Assembly: GCA_002726865.1 (NCBI GenBank)
Contig: PBSW01000033.1
Coordinates: 1-25,450 of the forward strand
Source: Candidatus Bathyarchaeota archaeon
GTDB taxonomy: Archaea > Thermoproteota > Bathyarchaeia > TCS64
Length of the DNA stretch: 25,450 bases
Reading direction: 5' to 3'
This document shows, in pieces, positions 1 to 7,233 of this stretch. The notes beneath the pieces were generated by a model. The model saw only the letters and a program-made list of their open reading frames with translations, made no database searches and was not told the DNA's origin. How positions within the stretch are numbered: the stretch's first letter is position 1; each line of letters opens with the position of its first letter. A program made the translations under genes and the position numbers.

Positions 1-1499
1 TCGTTCACGCCGTCACCAACCATCGCCACCTGCCCATATTTGGACCTCAAATTCTCGATGGCTTCAAGCTTTTCATCGGGGAGAAGATGAGACATATAAC
101 CTCCCATATCCAGTTTCTCGGCTATTGCTTTAGCAGTAAGGGCGTTATCCCCTGTGAGCATTTGGACCTCCAGGCCACGCGTTCTCAATTCCGCGATTGT
201 CTGCGGTGCCTCATCTCTAATCTTATCCATTAGGGCGATAACACCTATAGTATAGTCATCCTCAGAGACAAGTACCACAGTTTTCCCTTTCGCCTCGAGT
301 TTCTCAACGATGCCTTCAAGGGGAACGATACCCAGTTCCTTAAGGAGGCGGAGATTACCGATGCAAAATGTCTTCCCGTCGATGCACACTTTTACTCCAC
401 GTCCAACGTAAGCTTTGAAGTCAGTGGTCTTTACTGGTTTGATTCCCGCAGCCTCGGCTTTAGCTAGGATCGCTTTTGCTATTGGATGTTCGGCCTTTAC
501 TTCGAGAGAGACAGCCAGCCTCAATATCTCTTCCTCGGTGAGGTCAAATGAAATGATATCTGTAACCTCCAACTCACCTTGAGTCAATGTTCCCGTCTTG
601 TCGAAAGCAATGGCTTTTACATCGTTCATTCTCTCTAGAAATGTGCTTCCCTTGACAAGTATACCATTCCTGCTAGCGCTTGTAATGGCAGAGACCATGG
701 CCACAGGAGTTGAGATGGAGAGAGCACAGGGACAAGCCACTACGAGCACCACAAGGGCACGATAGATCCAATCACTAAATGGTTCCTGTAGGATTATTGG
801 AGGGATAGTTGCCACAAGGATTGCGAGTATAATCACCGCCGGCGTATAGAATCTAGCGAAACGATCCACAAACGCTTCTGTCGGGGAACGGCTCTCTTCT
901 GCCTCCCTCACTAGTTTTAGTATCCTGGCGAGAAAAGTCTCATCAGCCATCTTGCTGACTCGCACCACAAGGAACCCATCAATATTGATGGTGCCTGCAA
1001 AAACGTCCGCCCCTTCAACTTTAGAAATTGGTGCAGACTCGCCAGTTATAGTTGCCTGGTTGATGCTAGAAGCTCCTTCAATGACCACACCATCAAGGGG
1101 GACTCTGTCTCCAGGCCTTAGGACAAATACTTCCCCGGGAGAGACCTCTTGGATGGAGACAGAAACCTCCTCTCCATCCCGCCTAATGGTCGCGTTCTCA
1201 GGTTTCAGATCCATCAGGGATTCGATGGAGTGACGCGCACGATCTGCAGCATAATCCTCCAGCCTCTCTGCAATATTGAACAAAAAAACCACTGCTGCGG
1301 CCTCCTCGAGATGCCCTATGACGAACGCGCCTATCGACGCGATTGTAATCAATAAGTTGATGTTGATTCGCCCCTCAATTAAGCGCCTTACACCCAATTC
1401 TGCGATGGTATATCCAGAGAGTATCATCGTGGAGACCAATAACAGATCGGAGACGAGAGATTGACCCCGGGAATAGTTTAAGCCGAGTCCCAGAACCAT
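1..1499 (-). CDS. Heavy-metal translocating P1B-type ATPase (partial, C-terminus off the window)
   Basis: Integral membrane pump that uses ATP to move a soft or transition metal ion (Zn/Cd/Co/Ni or Cu class) across the membrane. Read on the minus strand, the frame shows in order two N-terminal hydrophobic helices, an actuator-domain TGES motif, a transmembrane CPC metal site (near 737-725), the phosphorylation motif DKTGT, an HP motif (HPIAKA), TGDN, and the beginning of GDGVN exactly at the window edge. The hinge aspartate and last two helices lie outside. The first in-frame ATG is at 1499. The frame stays open upstream through a histidine-rich stretch to about 1640 without an ATG, GTG or TTG, so the true start is probably further up (see the separate feature). 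No N-terminal CxxC heavy-metal domain is seen. It is divergent from a NikR-type regulator, which hints at nickel or related metal efflux. Substrate is inferred; family is certain. Confidence 0.93.
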   Translation of the reverse strand, partial: MVLGLGLNYSRGQSLVSDLLLVSTMILSGYTIAELGVRRLIEGRININLLITIASIGAFVIGHLEEAAAVVFLFNIAERLEDYAADRARHSIESLMDLKPENATIRRDGEEVSVSIQEVSPGEVFVLRPGDRVPLDGVVIEGASSINQATITGESAPISKVEGADVFAGTINIDGFLVVRVSKMADETFLARILKLVREAEESRSPTEAFVDRFARFYTPAVIILAILVATIPPIILQEPFSDWIYRALVVLVVACPCALSISTPVAMVSAITSASRNGILVKGSTFLERMNDVKAIAFDKTGTLTQGELEVTDIISFDLTEEEILRLAVSLEVKAEHPIAKAILAKAEAAGIKPVKTTDFKAYVGRGVKVCIDGKTFCIGNLRLLKELGIVPLEGIVEKLEAKGKTVVLVSEDDYTIGVIALMDKIRDEAPQTIAELRTRGLEVQMLTGDNALTAKAIAEKLDMGGYMSHLLPDEKLEAIENLRSKYGQVAMVGDGVN

Positions 1500-1642
1500 G
1501 GTGATAACGGAAATTGCGAGAGCCTCCCAACCCTCATTTGAGTGTTTGTGAACGTGAACTTGGTTGGAAGAGGGCTTGGGGATATGGTTGTGACCGTTTT
1601 CTGATATGCCTCTTATCCCCCTATTCTGCTGACTGAGAACAT
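1500..1642 (-). other. Probable His-rich N-terminus of the P-type ATPase, separated by a one-base frameshift in a G5 run
   Basis: Upstream of the ATPase's first in-frame ATG the same frame encodes a histidine-rich segment with HNH and HVHKH clusters, a usual metal-binding N-terminus for Zn/Cd-type pumps. No start codon exists in that frame. An ATG at 1642 in another frame reads MFSVSRIGG and then hits a stop. One extra G in the run at 1617-1621 (five C on the plus strand) would join the two frames. A TATA-like box (minus strand TTTATAGC, 1670-1663) lies about 25 nt upstream of that ATG, as expected for a leaderless archaeal transcript. Either the gene is frameshifted or the base count is wrong. 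The alternative is that translation starts at 1499. Confidence 0.55.
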
Positions 1643-1662
1643 TGACCCTTATGAATTTAACG

Positions 1663-1702
1663 CTATAAAGGGGGTTGTTTTTAATAATATTTAATAAAAT
1701 CC
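1663..1702. promoter_or_regulatory. Divergent promoter region between the P-type ATPase and nikR
   Basis: An AT-rich stretch separates the divergent genes. On the plus strand ATATTTAATA (about 1688-1697) sits roughly 25 bp before the nikR ATG. On the minus strand TTTATAGC (1670-1663) sits about 25 bp before the putative ATPase ATG at 1642. Both spacings fit archaeal TATA boxes driving leaderless mRNAs. A NikR operator would be expected here, but I see no convincing long palindrome. Confidence 0.45.
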
Positions 1703-1717
1703 AGGACTTATTTTAAT

Positions 1718-2146
1718 ATGAGTGAATTGACTGTTATAAGCGTATCACTAAGCCACGATCTATTAGTTCGATTTGACCTATTTGTGAAAAACACGGGTTA
1801 TTCGAGCCGTTCAGAAGCTATCAGGATGGCGGTTAGAGATACCCTTTCGAAGTTTGCCCTCGTGAAAATGAAGCAAGGGCAGATAGTATCCACAATCACA
1901 GTGATATTTGATAGGAAGCAGCACGCATTGAACTCCACCTTAATGGATCTCAGACATGAGTATGAGGATAGCATCTTCGGCAACATGCATCTCCATGTCG
2001 GTACGGGTTACTGTGTCGAGATCTTTATGGTCAGAAACGAATACGAGAAAGTCCTGGACTTTATCTCCCGGGTCAAGGTTCTAAGGGGCATACGTGAAGT
2101 CGAATACACTGTGACACCTATTGATAAGAGCGAATTTGAGAGATAG
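1718..2146 (+). CDS. nikR: NikR-family nickel-responsive transcriptional regulator
   Basis: DNA-binding regulator with an N-terminal ribbon-helix-helix (about residues 4-45, including SLSHDLLVRFD and SSRSEAIRMAVRD) and a C-terminal ACT-like, metal-binding oligomerisation domain. The square-planar nickel ligands are intact: H80, H91, H93 and C99. Their spacing of +11, +13 and +19 is identical to E. coli NikR H76/H87/H89/C95. At 142 residues it has normal family length. The ATG start follows an AT-rich promoter with no evident Shine-Dalgarno, consistent with leaderless translation. It is divergent from a heavy-metal P-type ATPase, so it may control both genes through the shared intergenic region. 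Nickel binding is well supported by the ligands; the target gene is inferred. Confidence 0.92.
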   Translation: MSELTVISVSLSHDLLVRFDLFVKNTGYSSRSEAIRMAVRDTLSKFALVKMKQGQIVSTITVIFDRKQHALNSTLMDLRHEYEDSIFGNMHLHVGTGYCVEIFMVRNEYEKVLDFISRVKVLRGIREVEYTVTPIDKSEFER

Positions 2147-2474
2147 ACCTTACCTTCTTTCAAGGGCTCACTTCCATCATAGGTAAATCTCTAGAAACTA
2201 GCGTCGTACCTCATCTGAAATGGATCAGTTACAAGACCCGTTTGCGCGTGCGATTAACAGATATAAAATCCAAGTCATTCTTTAAACAGGGGGCTTGTCT
2301 GAAGAACTAGTTCATGAGTTATTTCAACTATCTCTGGGATTTCAAAGATGAGTCGAAGGGGAATTCATAGTTAGATACTTGCTCCTATTGACCTCCACGG
2401 TAAATGATACTCCAATTTGTCCTATTAATCTCGGGAGGATATAGATCATCAGTACGGTTCGGAGAGGTTCTGGT
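2147..2474. other. Gene-poor interval downstream of nikR
   Basis: No complete gene is supported. The one suggestive item is a plus-strand frame from the ATG at 2220, which reads MDQLQDPFARAINRYK and on to an in-frame TAA at 2283-2285. It then continues in the same frame as a protein-like stretch (SEELVHELFQLSLGFQR) to a TGA at 2349-2351. This could be a decayed small gene or chance. Elsewhere I see no RNA gene, repeat or clear terminator. The adjacent minus-strand Lrp-like gene ends at 2475, so the interval separates convergent genes. Confidence 0.4.
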
Positions 2475-2720
2475 TTAGCTTCTCTTGATCCCTTCACCGT
2501 AGGCGATCAGGGTGATGGTGGTCTTGACGTTCTCTAACCTCCTGATGTTGTTGAAGACGATTTCCTTGACCTTGTCCATGGAATCAGCTTCAACTTCCGC
2601 TATGACATCATAGATCCCGTAGAGAGCCTGAACATCAGTGATACCTTGGATGTGGCTCAAAGATTTCACTACAATAGCTTCCTGCCCAAGTTCAGTGTTG
2701 ATAAGGACGAACGCTTTCAT
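2475..2720 (-). CDS. Stand-alone Lrp/AsnC ligand-binding (RAM) domain protein
   Basis: A protein of 81 residues equal to just the C-terminal effector-binding domain of Lrp/AsnC regulators (ACT-like alpha-beta sandwich), with no helix-turn-helix. It opens KAFVLINTELG and contains the typical central pattern GIYDVIAEVEADS and a C-terminal TTITLIAY strand. Such stand-alone RAM proteins are common in archaea and oligomerise, binding amino acids or partnering with full-length Lrp proteins. I chose the ATG at 2720 because GGTGAG lies about 7 nt upstream. A GTG at 2729 would add three residues (MRG). No operon partner is close. The ligand is unknown. Confidence 0.85.
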   Translation of the reverse strand: MKAFVLINTELGQEAIVVKSLSHIQGITDVQALYGIYDVIAEVEADSMDKVKEIVFNNIRRLENVKTTITLIAYGEGIKRS

Positions 2721-2866
2721 ACCTCTCACCTAACAGACGTTCAACCATAGTAATTCTCAGTTGCTATATCTATCTTTTCATTCAATAAAAATATAATCCA
2801 TTCAAGAAATTGAAAAAGCCCCGGGGTGTATACAATCTTGCAACAAGTAACTATGGGGACCTTAAC

Positions 2867-3196
2867 TCAAGTTACTTTTGCACCGTTGGTAATGTCCCGG
2901 TCGACTGTTAGCAACGCTAAATGGTCATCATTCTCTGCTGCGAGGAGCATGCCATAGGACCAATGCCCAAAGATTTTTGCAGGCTTTAGGTTAGTTACCA
3001 CCGTGATCACCTTTCCTTGGAGTTCATCCAGTTCGTAGTGATCCACTAGACCAGTGATAATTTGTCGCGTCTCGTCTCCCAAATCCACCTGTATCTTGTA
3101 GAGTTTATCAGAACCTGAGACTCTCTCAGTATCGGAGACCGTTCCTATCCGTATATTTAACTTCTTAAAATCTTTAAACGAGACTTCCTCGCTCAT
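2867..3196 (-). CDS. CsaA/MetRS C-terminal-like tRNA-binding domain protein
   Basis: A 109-residue protein matching the OB-fold tRNA-binding domain found in CsaA, Trbp111 and the C-terminus or beta subunit of methionyl-tRNA synthetase. Recognisable signatures are the first strand FKKLNIRIGTVSDTERV, the DKLYKIQVDLG segment, RQIITGL, VVTNLKPAKIFGHWSYGMLLAA, and a final VDRDITNGAKV. Such proteins dimerise and bind the outer corner of tRNA. In many archaea this domain is encoded apart from MetRS and supplies the anticodon-side contact in trans. No MetRS gene is seen in the window. The ATG start has no strong Shine-Dalgarno. A chaperone-like CsaA role cannot be excluded from sequence alone. Confidence 0.88.
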   Translation of the reverse strand: MSEEVSFKDFKKLNIRIGTVSDTERVSGSDKLYKIQVDLGDETRQIITGLVDHYELDELQGKVITVVTNLKPAKIFGHWSYGMLLAAENDDHLALLTVDRDITNGAKVT

Positions 3197-3459
3197 ATCG
3201 GACGCCTTGCATCATCGATCTATTCCATGCTTTTTAAGATTTCAATAATCAGTGAACTTTACAGTAATGCGCGTAAATATCTCTGAAACAATCAGAAGCA
3301 AAGTTGGACAAATTAGTCATTCTGAGGGACCCTTCCTCCCTGTGATAAAGGTGCGCGCAAAGGATAGTTCCCTCTAGGGGGTATATCAAAAGTTGAAAAC
3401 AACTCTCAACAGGTTGAGGATAGATGTTATCTTCCCTTCATAGGATATGATTTTTGACC

Positions 3460-3569
3460 CTACAAGTTAACCTCCTCTACCATGAAACGTAGAGCCCTAT
3501 ATCCCAGCTCTCCTCAATGGGCACAGTAAGGCGTGCTCGTTGAGGTTCAGGTTCATCCTGTTCTTTCAC
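3460..3569 (-). pseudogene. Possible decayed small gene (frameshifted)
   Basis: From a GTG at 3569, preceded by GGAG about 10 nt upstream, the minus strand reads KEQDEPEPQRARLTVPIEES and soon stops at 3477-3479. Shortly before that stop, the neighbouring frame reads ELGYRALRFMVEEVNL and ends at a TAG at 3460-3462. Removing two bases in GAGGAGAGCTGG would fuse them into one smooth protein-like sequence of about 35 residues. The composition looks coding, but I recognise no family. It may be a remnant or chance; the hairpin at 3512-3545 lies inside it. Confidence 0.3.
3512..3545 (+). ncRNA. 13-bp hairpin, possible structured RNA element
   Basis: The arms 3512-3524 (CCTCAATGGGCAC) and 3533-3545 (GTGCTCGTTGAGG) pair over all 13 positions around an 8-nt loop when transcribed from the plus strand, using two G-U wobbles. 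On the minus strand those two would be A-C mismatches, so the structure favours plus-strand RNA. A short CAGG-TTCAT-CCTG hairpin follows at 3548-3560. It does not fold as a tRNA, and I recognise no known RNA family. Confidence 0.3.
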
Positions 3570-3621
3570 TCATCATTCTCTCCTTTAGATGGTGGGTCTA
3601 TCAGGCTCTACATTGTGTGTT

Positions 3622-3765
3622 TCACAGCATTAGCCTAATAGGTTCAAGCTCCTCTTTTAGAAAGTAAGCAAGATCGCCTTCATTTCTTACGACCGAGTTT
3701 ATCTTGTTCCTCTCTTCAATGACTTATTTGGTGTAGTCTATTTTGTCCAATATTTCGTCAATCAT
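3622..3765 (-). pseudogene. Possible small gene interrupted by an in-frame TAA
   Basis: Just downstream of the ligase stop, an ATG at 3765 begins MIDEILDKIDYTK, hits TAA at 3726-3724, and continues in the same frame as a charged, helix-like sequence (VIEERNKINSVVRNEGDLA, then FLKEELEPIRLML) to TGA at 3624-3622. The 47-residue reading looks coding apart from the one stop. The family is not recognised. TAA is the normal stop of other genes here (for example dnaJ), so recoding is unlikely. Decay, or a chance open stretch, is the simpler reading. Confidence 0.35.
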
Positions 3766-3777
3766 CGGTTATTTTTC

Positions 3778-5529
3778 CTAAGGAGTCCTCAATTGAGCCC
3801 TGTACATGTCCACGATCTCATCAACTGTCGTGGCGTCCTGGGGAGCCTTATCATCCCTCAGGCGCAGAAATCTGGGGAACCTTATGGCGAGCCCAGATTC
3901 TTTCCTTAGTTGCTCGAAAGCGGAAGTGTGAATGGGGCTCAAGGTGATCTCATCACCCAGGAGCTCCATTACAACAGTTGGCCTAAACCAGACTTCTGCA
4001 TCAATCATAGAGTCCACATTTCCAGGTTTTTCTTCGACTCGGTCTCCATCCAGCAGCTCTGGGAAGTTTGAAAGATCTTCATCCGTGAAGCCTGAGCCTA
4101 CCTTGCAAACCGTCCGAAACATGTCCTCCTCCGGATCATAGGACGCCATTAGCAAAGCACCATATCTCCCCGCACGCCTGCCTCGACCGCGGAACGACCC
4201 TACTACGACGAGGTCGACTGGCTCCACCATCTTGCTCTGATAACTCGCCTTGAGCTTCACCCAAAGCCAGGAGCGGGCCCCCGCTCGGTAGATCGAGTCC
4301 TCAGACGTTGATTTCACTACTAGCCCCTCTGTGCCAAAAGAGATAGCCTCTTCGAAGAAGTCCACGAACTGTGAGATCTCAGAGGTCTGGAGCGCCCTTA
4401 CCAACTTGAAACGCTCGGTCTCATCGACGATATCTTGAAGCATCTCCCGCCTACGCATGTAAGGCTCAAGGGTCAGGTCCTCCCCGTCTACATAGAGACA
4501 CTCAAAGAGAAACACTGCGATTGGGAACTTCTCTGCCATCTCTTCAATGCGGTGTTTCCTCCTCCGCCGCATTAGGGTCTGAAACGATTTGATCTCCCCC
4601 GAATCAGCGTCTATTGCGACCGCCTCCCCCTCAAGTACTGCGTGTTCAACCTTTACATGAGATGAGACCATCTCTACTGCATCCGGATACATCAACGTGA
4701 TGTTCTCCAGTCTGCGGGAGAAGATCTGGACGGAGTCACCGTCCTTGTGGATCTGAAACCTCTCTCCATCCAGCTTGTACTCTGCGGAGAAGTTCTCCAA
4801 CTTCTCGAGGATCTCCTCTGGAGTTGAGAGCCTTTGAGCAAGCATCATTCGGATGGGCTTTCCAAGGACAATTTTGGCATCGGATACACTCTCCAGCCCT
4901 TCCTCCGCAAGAGTCCTAGCGACAGCACCGAGGTCGCTGGTTAGATTATACGCTCGCTCTAACTGCCCTCTGTTCTCCGAGGAACCCGTGAAGGCCAAGG
5001 ACAAGGCATCGAGTATCGTCATGTCTCCGACGCCAAGCCTAAGGGTGCCCACCACGGTTCTGGCAAGATAGCGAGCTCCGAGAGGCGAGGTACTCATCAT
5101 CACTTTCACAAGACGACCTATTTTCCTGCTGCTACTTCCTTTTCCAGATTCCTTGGCAATCTGGTCAAATACGTTGTATACATCGAAGACTGAAGGCGAT
5201 TTTTGGCCAAACATCACCTGTCGCTTATCTTTGAGTATCATCTCAGCCGCCAAGCCAACGTCTCCGATCTTGGAAAGTATAGATTCTACTTTGGCTTTGC
5301 TCAGTCCAGATGCCCTTGCGATGGTTGCCACAACCATCTTCTCTGCCATCCCGATCTCTGGCTCTCCCGTCCAATCCGGGTGGATCTTCCCTTGAGTCAA
5401 ATAGATCAGACGCTCAAGATCATCTGGTTCGGCTGCTACGAAGAGTTCAGCTAGGATGTCCGTCATCTCCAGCCTCTTGGTAGTGGCTTCAAGTCTCATG
5501 TAGAACTTGACGAGAGTGGAGTACAGCAT
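3778..5529 (-). CDS. lig: ATP-dependent DNA ligase
   Basis: Replicative DNA ligase that seals nicks (Okazaki fragments, repair) through an enzyme-AMP intermediate. At 583 residues it has normal archaeal length. The N-terminal DNA-binding domain (about residues 1-215, including EATTKRLEMTDILAELF) is followed by the adenylation domain with motif I KLDGER (catalytic lysine K252). Later nucleotidyltransferase motifs include EGEAVAID, EGLVVKS and WVKLKASY, followed by a C-terminal OB domain with WFRPTVVMELLGDEIT. The ATG at 5529 gives the canonical archaeal N-terminus MLYSTLVKFY. It lies downstream of the flavoprotein operon on the same strand after a gap of about 100 bp, probably a separate unit. 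Confidence 0.98.
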   Translation of the reverse strand: MLYSTLVKFYMRLEATTKRLEMTDILAELFVAAEPDDLERLIYLTQGKIHPDWTGEPEIGMAEKMVVATIARASGLSKAKVESILSKIGDVGLAAEMILKDKRQVMFGQKSPSVFDVYNVFDQIAKESGKGSSSRKIGRLVKVMMSTSPLGARYLARTVVGTLRLGVGDMTILDALSLAFTGSSENRGQLERAYNLTSDLGAVARTLAEEGLESVSDAKIVLGKPIRMMLAQRLSTPEEILEKLENFSAEYKLDGERFQIHKDGDSVQIFSRRLENITLMYPDAVEMVSSHVKVEHAVLEGEAVAIDADSGEIKSFQTLMRRRRKHRIEEMAEKFPIAVFLFECLYVDGEDLTLEPYMRRREMLQDIVDETERFKLVRALQTSEISQFVDFFEEAISFGTEGLVVKSTSEDSIYRAGARSWLWVKLKASYQSKMVEPVDLVVVGSFRGRGRRAGRYGALLMASYDPEEDMFRTVCKVGSGFTDEDLSNFPELLDGDRVEEKPGNVDSMIDAEVWFRPTVVMELLGDEITLSPIHTSAFEQLRKESGLAIRFPRFLRLRDDKAPQDATTVDEIVDMYRAQLRTP

Positions 5530-5630
5530 GTGGACTCGTTTACAGGGTTGACTGTTAGAATATTAAATGTGTTCTAAGGTTTGTTAGACCCAGTATTTTC
5601 AAACTACAATATCCCTGATGGTGGCGAACT

Positions 5631-5837
5631 CTATGAAGGAGTCCATGAGAAAGATTCCCCTATATAGTTGAATAACTCGAAAATGTGCCATGTCCCCTTT
5701 TCTATCTTGTTCTCAGTGAGCGTTCTCTGGAGGAACAACATCTCCTGCATTTTACTCCAGACCAGATCCAGGCGTTGAAAGAGTTGTGCCTGTCGAGCGG
5801 GATTCACATGCTTAAATGAAACCAAGTTATCAGACAA
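5631..5837 (-). CDS. Small hypothetical protein, translationally coupled to the FAD-linked oxidase
   Basis: A 68-residue frame starting at a TTG that overlaps the end of the preceding FAD oxidase by 8 nt (oxidase stop at 5830-5832), the same overlap style as the other genes of this operon. It has a protein-like composition with a central helical segment (FQRLDLVWSKMQEMLFLQRT) and an aromatic C-terminus (WHIFELFNYIGESFSWTP). No cysteines, signal peptide or clear membrane segment are present, and no family is recognised. The position suggests an accessory to the ETF/dehydrogenase complex, but it could be a spurious ORF; codon use looks similar to its neighbours. Confidence 0.5.
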   Translation of the reverse strand: MSDNLVSFKHVNPARQAQLFQRLDLVWSKMQEMLFLQRTLTENKIEKGTWHIFELFNYIGESFSWTPS

Positions 5838-7233
5838 TATCGAAGACCTTCCCTGGGTTCAGGATATTATGGGGATCAAAACCCCTCTTAATGGCCCTCA
5901 TCAACTCAACCTGGGTCTCTCCCACTTGCCTAGCAAGATAACGTTTCTTTGCCAAACCTAGACCGTGCTCTCCTGAGATGGTACCTCCGAGATTCAAGGC
6001 AATGTCAATCAGATCTCCGATGATAGCATCCAAGGTTGTATGCCAGTCTTCGCTGGAGTGCTTTTCCATAGCTATGAGACTGTGTACGTTACCGTCTCCA
6101 GCGTGCCCAATATTGGTGATTATAACGCCTTTTTCCTGCGCAACTCTTTCGGCACCCTCAATATAGTCGGGGATTCGGTTCCGGGGGACGCAGGCGTCGA
6201 CCTCATCTATCTCCCAGTATGCCTTGTAGGCATCGAATAGGCACTTCCTTGCCTCCCAAAGCTGATCCTGCTTCTGAGCGGTGTCCGCGACGAAGGCATC
6301 AACTCCCCCCATCTCTAAACAGACCTCTCCGGCCGTCTCAAGGTTTTCTTCGACCTCAGCCTTGCTGTTGCCCTCTATCCCGATAAGTAGGTATGCAGGA
6401 TGGCTGTTATCCGGGAGAGGCCTATCCAGGTACTTTTCGGCTATTAAGATCGCGTGGCGAGGGATGTATTCAAGGGCGAAGGGGACTACCTTTCTTCGTA
6501 CGATCTCAGAGACAGTCCTAGCAGCGTCTTTAGTTGACTCGAAAGGCACATACAGTAGTGCGGTGTACTGGGGTTTGGGGACTAGGCGGAGGATCGCCTT
6601 TGTGACGATGGCGAGAGTCCCCTCAGAGCCTATTATGATATCCAGAAGGCTATACGCCGTTGAGTTCTTGACCAGCTTGCCGCCGACGTTTATTACTTCC
6701 CCATTGGGAAGCACCGCTTCGAGGCCTTGGACGAAATCACGGGTCACCCCGTACTTCATGCCCCGGACCCCACCCGCGTTAGTTGAGATGTTTCCTCCAA
6801 GAGTACCAGATCCCTGGCCAGGATCTGGAGGATATAATAAGCCGAGTTTCTCCGTTTCCTCGTGGAGGTCCATAATAAGGACCCCGGGCTCAACGACGGC
6901 CATGAGGTTGTCCTCGTCGATTTCCAAAATATTCGTCATTCTCTCTAGGCTCATGGCGATCCCAGCATGGAGTGGGTGAGACCCTCCGCTGAGCCCCGTC
7001 CTTGATCCCTGGGGGGTAACCGGAATCAGCCCCCTAGAGGCTATCTTCATTATGTTGGATACTTCTCTGGTACTACCGGGCTTAACAATTACGTGAGGAA
7101 GATGGGGGGTCTCAAGGCTTTCGTCTATCGCATGTTTCTCTAGGTCCTTTGAGCTGCTAAAGACATTCTCGACTCCTACGATCTCCTCAAGTTCCCTCTT
7201 TATCTGTTGGGTTAATAGTCCATACTCATCCAT
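5830..7233 (-). CDS. FAD-linked oxidase, GlcD/D-lactate dehydrogenase (LctD) type
   Basis: Flavoprotein 2-hydroxyacid dehydrogenase of the VAO/PCMH fold, 467 residues, the usual length. The N-terminal FAD-binding domain carries VTPQGSRTGLSGGSHP and PPDPGQGSGTLGGNISTNAG. The C-terminal FAD-oxidase domain carries the metal/substrate histidine motifs GHAGDGNVH and GTISGEHGLGLAKKRY. It has no Fe-S or CCG domain of its own, and no GlcE/GlcF genes are nearby. Instead it starts 8 nt inside the end of an EtfA gene and follows EtfB, the order of lctB-lctC-lctD of acetogens. That implies electrons pass to ETF rather than to a quinone or Fe-S partner. The substrate is likely a 2-hydroxy acid such as D-lactate or glycolate; exact specificity is not visible. 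Confidence 0.93.
   Translation of the reverse strand: MDEYGLLTQQIKRELEEIVGVENVFSSSKDLEKHAIDESLETPHLPHVIVKPGSTREVSNIMKIASRGLIPVTPQGSRTGLSGGSHPLHAGIAMSLERMTNILEIDEDNLMAVVEPGVLIMDLHEETEKLGLLYPPDPGQGSGTLGGNISTNAGGVRGMKYGVTRDFVQGLEAVLPNGEVINVGGKLVKNSTAYSLLDIIIGSEGTLAIVTKAILRLVPKPQYTALLYVPFESTKDAARTVSEIVRRKVVPFALEYIPRHAILIAEKYLDRPLPDNSHPAYLLIGIEGNSKAEVEENLETAGEVCLEMGGVDAFVADTAQKQDQLWEARKCLFDAYKAYWEIDEVDACVPRNRIPDYIEGAERVAQEKGVIITNIGHAGDGNVHSLIAMEKHSSEDWHTTLDAIIGDLIDIALNLGGTISGEHGLGLAKKRYLARQVGETQVELMRAIKRGFDPHNILNPGKVFDIV

Larger units (their letters stand above)
3197..3777. other. Gene-poor 0.58-kb gap with gene remnants and an RNA hairpin
   Basis: There is no intact gene between the tRNA-binding protein and DNA ligase. 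Two protein-like but broken minus-strand reading frames lie at 3622-3765 and 3460-3569, and a 13-bp plus-strand hairpin lies at 3512-3545 (all listed separately). In 3197-3459 I see nothing recognisable. Confidence 0.5.

Noticed and set aside
3500..3570. tRNA-like fold around GGTTCAGGTTCATCC
   Set aside because: The T arm would need a 5-bp stem and 7-nt loop; no acceptor or anticodon arm fits.
3470..3600. C/D box sRNA (ATGATGA and CTGA-like boxes on the minus strand)
   Set aside because: Only one C-like and one D'-like box were found; no C'/D pair with correct spacing.
3622..3765. Stop-codon recoding (TAA read through)
   Set aside because: TAA ends several intact genes here (dnaJ, purA, the Lrp-like gene), so general recoding is not supported.
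6281..6979. 232-aa plus-strand open frame inside the FAD oxidase
   Set aside because: It is a mirror frame of a well-supported gene, with low-complexity Ser/Pro-rich composition.
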